35,453 nucleotides of DNA from contig JAYELL010000065.1 of the NCBI GenBank assembly GCA_034717495.1, positions 1-35,453 on the forward strand, read 5' to 3'. Both the position numbers and the translations under genes were made by a program. The notes under the pieces were generated by a model. It made no database searches and was not told where the DNA came from. It was given only the letters and a program-made list of their open reading frames with translations. Origin of the DNA: Chloroflexota bacterium (GTDB lineage: Bacteria > Chloroflexota > Anaerolineae > JAAEKA01). Shown in pieces: positions 33,912-35,453 of this stretch. Positions within the stretch are counted from its first letter, which is position 1, and every line of letters begins with the position of its first letter.

Positions 33912-33959
33912 TACCTAGCTAGCTCACGCACCGTCTGCTGACGTCTCGCACCGCTTGCT
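33912..33959. repeat. 48-bp direct repeat, copy 2
   Basis: Same 48 bases as copy 1 at 33749-33796. Followed by a diverged GCGTCACGGTACGCCTGCTG segment corresponding to the CCTCCCGGCACGCCTGCTGG after copy 1, so the true duplication is longer but decayed. Confidence 0.9.
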
Positions 33960-34023
33960 AGCGTCACGGTACGCCTGCTGGCGGCGTCGCCCCATTCCCC
34001 ACGCGTCTCCGCCCTCCTGAAAC

Positions 34024-34464
34024 CTATCTCCGTTCAAGCACACGCGTATCAAAGATCTTGTCGTGCCACGCCTCGCCGTCGTGATCGAAGGCTGCCCAGA
34101 TATAGCCGAGACCAAAGATCAACCCGCTGATCCAGTAACCGACGGTACCTCGCAATCCCGCCCGCAAAAAAGACAGCGGTTCCTCATTCCGACGCACAAC
34201 CTGAATGCCGAGGGCCTTCATCCCGAGCGATTGGCCATCTTTGCTCCAGAAATACCCGAAGTAAAGGAACTGTACCAGCCACAGAACAGCCGCCATAAGC
34301 AACGCCAGACCGCCGACCAGCAGGGCCAATAGATCGCTATCCGTGCCGGAGTATAAGCCGGTAACCAGTCCCAGCAGGCCTGCCAGAACGCCAGCAGCAA
34401 GTCCGACCCCTATCCAATCGATGAACCATGCCGAAAACCTCGATCCAAATCTTGCTGTTTCCAT
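34024..34464 (-). CDS. RDD family membrane protein (copy 2)
   Basis: A 146-residue RDD-family protein. The defining residues appear in RFSAWFIDWIGVGLAAGVLA (R and D of the first helix) and the later D of the pattern. Hydrophobic helices lie at about residues 15-40, 50-80 and 105-125. A conserved SKDGQSLGMKALGIQVVRR loop and a DGEAWHDKIFDTRVL C-terminus follow. Role unknown for most RDD proteins; some are proposed ion exchangers or transporters. ATG 34464 follows GGAGG eight bases upstream. It is a tandem paralogue of the gene ending at 34518. Confidence 0.87.
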   Translation of the reverse strand: METARFGSRFSAWFIDWIGVGLAAGVLAGLLGLVTGLYSGTDSDLLALLVGGLALLMAAVLWLVQFLYFGYFWSKDGQSLGMKALGIQVVRRNEEPLSFLRAGLRGTVGYWISGLIFGLGYIWAAFDHDGEAWHDKIFDTRVLERR

Positions 34465-34517
34465 GATACTATCCTCCTGCATAAAGATATTTTCCGCTTT
34501 CACCCTTCGACACGCCC

Positions 34518-34961
34518 TTACCCCTCCACTTGCACAACCCACGTGTCAAAGATCTTATCGTGCCAGGCTTCCCTGTTGCCATCGAAGGCTGCCCAGATAT
34601 AGCCGAGACCAAAAACCAGGCCACTGATCCAATAGCCCACGCTGCCGCGCAAACCTGCACGCACGAAGCTCAGTGGTTCACCGTCGCGGCGTACCACCCG
34701 CATATCGAATAGCTTCATGCCAATCGATCTTCCGCTCTTGCTCCAGAAAAAGCCAAAATAGAGGAACTGAAGCAGCACCAGCAGAAGCCCGGTCAACAGC
34801 GCCCCGGACCCGGTCAGGAACTCCAGCAGTCCACTCTGAGTGTTGTTGGCCACAGCCATAAGTGCCCAGAAGAGGAATCCGAGCGATATCGACACGATAC
34901 TCATGGCGATGGAATCGAACAGCCAGGCGAAAAACCGGGGAACAAATTCTGCTTTGCTCAC
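34518..34961 (-). CDS. RDD family membrane protein (copy 1)
   Basis: A 147-residue paralogue of its downstream neighbour, sharing RAGLRGSVGYWISGLVFGLG, YIWAAFDGNREAWHDKIFDT and SKSGRSIGMKLFDMRVVRR. The first helix RFFAWLFDSIAMSIVSISLG carries the RDD-type Arg and Asp. The frame opens at 35021, but GTG 34961 is preferred: GGAGAA stands about seven bases before it, and the protein then begins at the same point as copy 2. The 53-bp gap to the next gene suggests one transcript. Probably a recent tandem duplication, with the N-terminal halves already diverged. Confidence 0.86.
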   Translation of the reverse strand: MSKAEFVPRFFAWLFDSIAMSIVSISLGFLFWALMAVANNTQSGLLEFLTGSGALLTGLLLVLLQFLYFGFFWSKSGRSIGMKLFDMRVVRRDGEPLSFVRAGLRGSVGYWISGLVFGLGYIWAAFDGNREAWHDKIFDTWVVQVEG

Positions 34962-35134
34962 AAACACTTCTCCGTTCATTATGATTCGTAACTGTACAGG
35001 CCTAGCAGAAATATCTCGCACCCGTCATTGCGAACCCTGATTGACTGACAAAAGTCCATGAGGCACATCTTTCCAACAAAGGCAAGATAGCCAATACTCT
35101 ACCTCATCACTACGCCATGAGAAGGAGAGTAACG

Positions 35135-35287
35135 ATGGAAGACACGCCTCGCCTGTATGATACCTCGTTTCAAGTATTGCGGCAACATGGAAAATGGTCG
35201 GATGTGCGTCATGCCAAGGTCCTGGGCCTGGATGATTGCGGGATTGGTCCAGGCTGGAACAGCGAGTTTGACGGCTTGGATACCCTT
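35135..35287 (+). pseudogene. Transposase N-terminal fragment with frameshift
   Basis: ATG 35135, after AAGGAGAGTAACG, opens RLYDTSFQVLRQHGKWSDVR, like the N-terminus of a DDE transposase of the IS4/IS701 kind. At about 35220 the homology passes to the +1 frame (WMIAGLVQAGTASLTAWIPF), consistent with one extra G in CTGGGCCTGG. It then runs into tandem-repeat sequence after some 50 residues. No inverted repeat is visible. A decayed insertion sequence is the simplest reading. Confidence 0.6.
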
Positions 35288-35453
35288 CGCGCCTTCGTGG
35301 TCCAAACCCTCCCCGCGCCTTCGTGGTCCAAACCCTCCCTTCGTTCCCCTCGCTCTTCGCGTCCTTCGTTCCCTTCGCGCTTCGCGTCCTTCGCGACCCT
35401 TCGCGCCTTCGTGGTCCAAACCCTCCCTTCGTTCCCCTCGCTCTTCGCGTCCT
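35288..35453. repeat. Tandem and interspersed low-complexity repeat at the window end
   Basis: Repeats of CGCGCCTTCGTGGTCCAAAC start near 35289, 35316 and 35403, followed by CCTCCCTTCGTTCCCCTCGC and CTCTTCGCGTCCTTCG words. It continues off the right edge. A minus-strand open frame over it (35099-35419) is repeat-derived and not called. Confidence 0.85.

Larger units (their letters stand above)
33422..34023. other. Intergenic region with hairpins and low-complexity GC-rich sequence
   Basis: No gene is supported. A perfect 8-bp stem with a 4-base loop (ATCGACAA-CTTT-TTGTCGAT, 33444-33463) lies just after the DUF5060-gene stop, and GCCCCGCTGGGGC (33500-33512) follows; either could help end transcription, though neither has a T tract. 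From about 33750 the sequence is repeats of CGTCTCCGCGTCCCC-like motifs and a duplicated 48-bp block. Confidence 0.6.

Noticed and set aside
35099-35419. 106-residue minus-strand open frame
   Set aside because: It translates tandem repeats (DHEGAKG units) and lies opposite the transposase fragment.

Overview
This is a GC-rich bacterial chromosomal window with compact, mostly minus-strand genes separated by simple-sequence and tandem-repeat spacers. The gene families suggest an environmental Chloroflexota-like bacterium: large GT39/PA14 membrane glycosyltransferases, a mitochondrial-type aconitase, a DUF5060 hydrolase, lut genes, degenerate attC-like sites and abundant intergenic repeats. This assignment is an inference from gene style; there is no rRNA or other phylogenetic marker in the window.

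Layout. Positions 1-5162 hold two consecutive TCA-cycle enzymes, aconitase and NADP isocitrate dehydrogenase. Between them lie a four-helix-bundle (S23/IVP-like) gene flanked by ~90-bp repeats and a 60-residue membrane/coiled-coil protein. Positions 5474-12210 hold two overlapping paralogous GT39 membrane proteins carrying twin PA14 domains; one adds a C-terminal NHL propeller. Divergent from these are lutA and lutB (12345-14516). Positions 14878-19646 are a minus-strand de novo NAD operon: a nadC-nadA in-frame fusion, nadB, and an NHL-propeller lipoprotein. Upstream are a zinc-finger/pRiA4b-ORF3-like gene and a DinB-family gene.

Positions 21445-26166 are a graveyard. It holds a nitrilase lacking its catalytic core, a MacB/FtsX-type permease cut after about 70 residues, a histidine kinase with one in-frame amber codon, a response regulator lacking its N-terminus, and a sulfatase reduced to its two ends. 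An intact cupin and Gfo/Idh/MocA pair lies inside this stretch. A clean set of 11-bp-spaced direct repeats, probably the response-regulator operator, survives upstream of the dead permease. Positions 26179-27899 look like a small integron-like cassette cluster: three attC-like imperfect palindromes around a methyltransferase and an SRPBCC protein, with a tyrosine-recombinase remnant beyond it and no IntI.

Positions 28412-29211 carry a stand-alone lutC with its own promoter and terminator. It probably completes the LutABC lactate-oxidation complex encoded about 14 kb away. Positions 29402-33421 encode a 1339-residue mosaic: DUF5060, a glycoside-hydrolase-like barrel with an inserted CBM-like domain, a 13-unit x-N-x-G/GQ repeat, and C-terminal modules that resemble phage structural proteins. 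This is the most novel-looking gene in the window. The end holds two tandem RDD membrane proteins, a frameshifted transposase N-terminus and a tandem-repeat tail.

How the genes work together: the clear pathways are TCA cycle (acn, icd), lactate oxidation (lutABC) and quinolinate/NAD synthesis (nadABC). No rRNA, tRNA or CRISPR array was recognised. All family assignments are by reading motifs; no database search was run.
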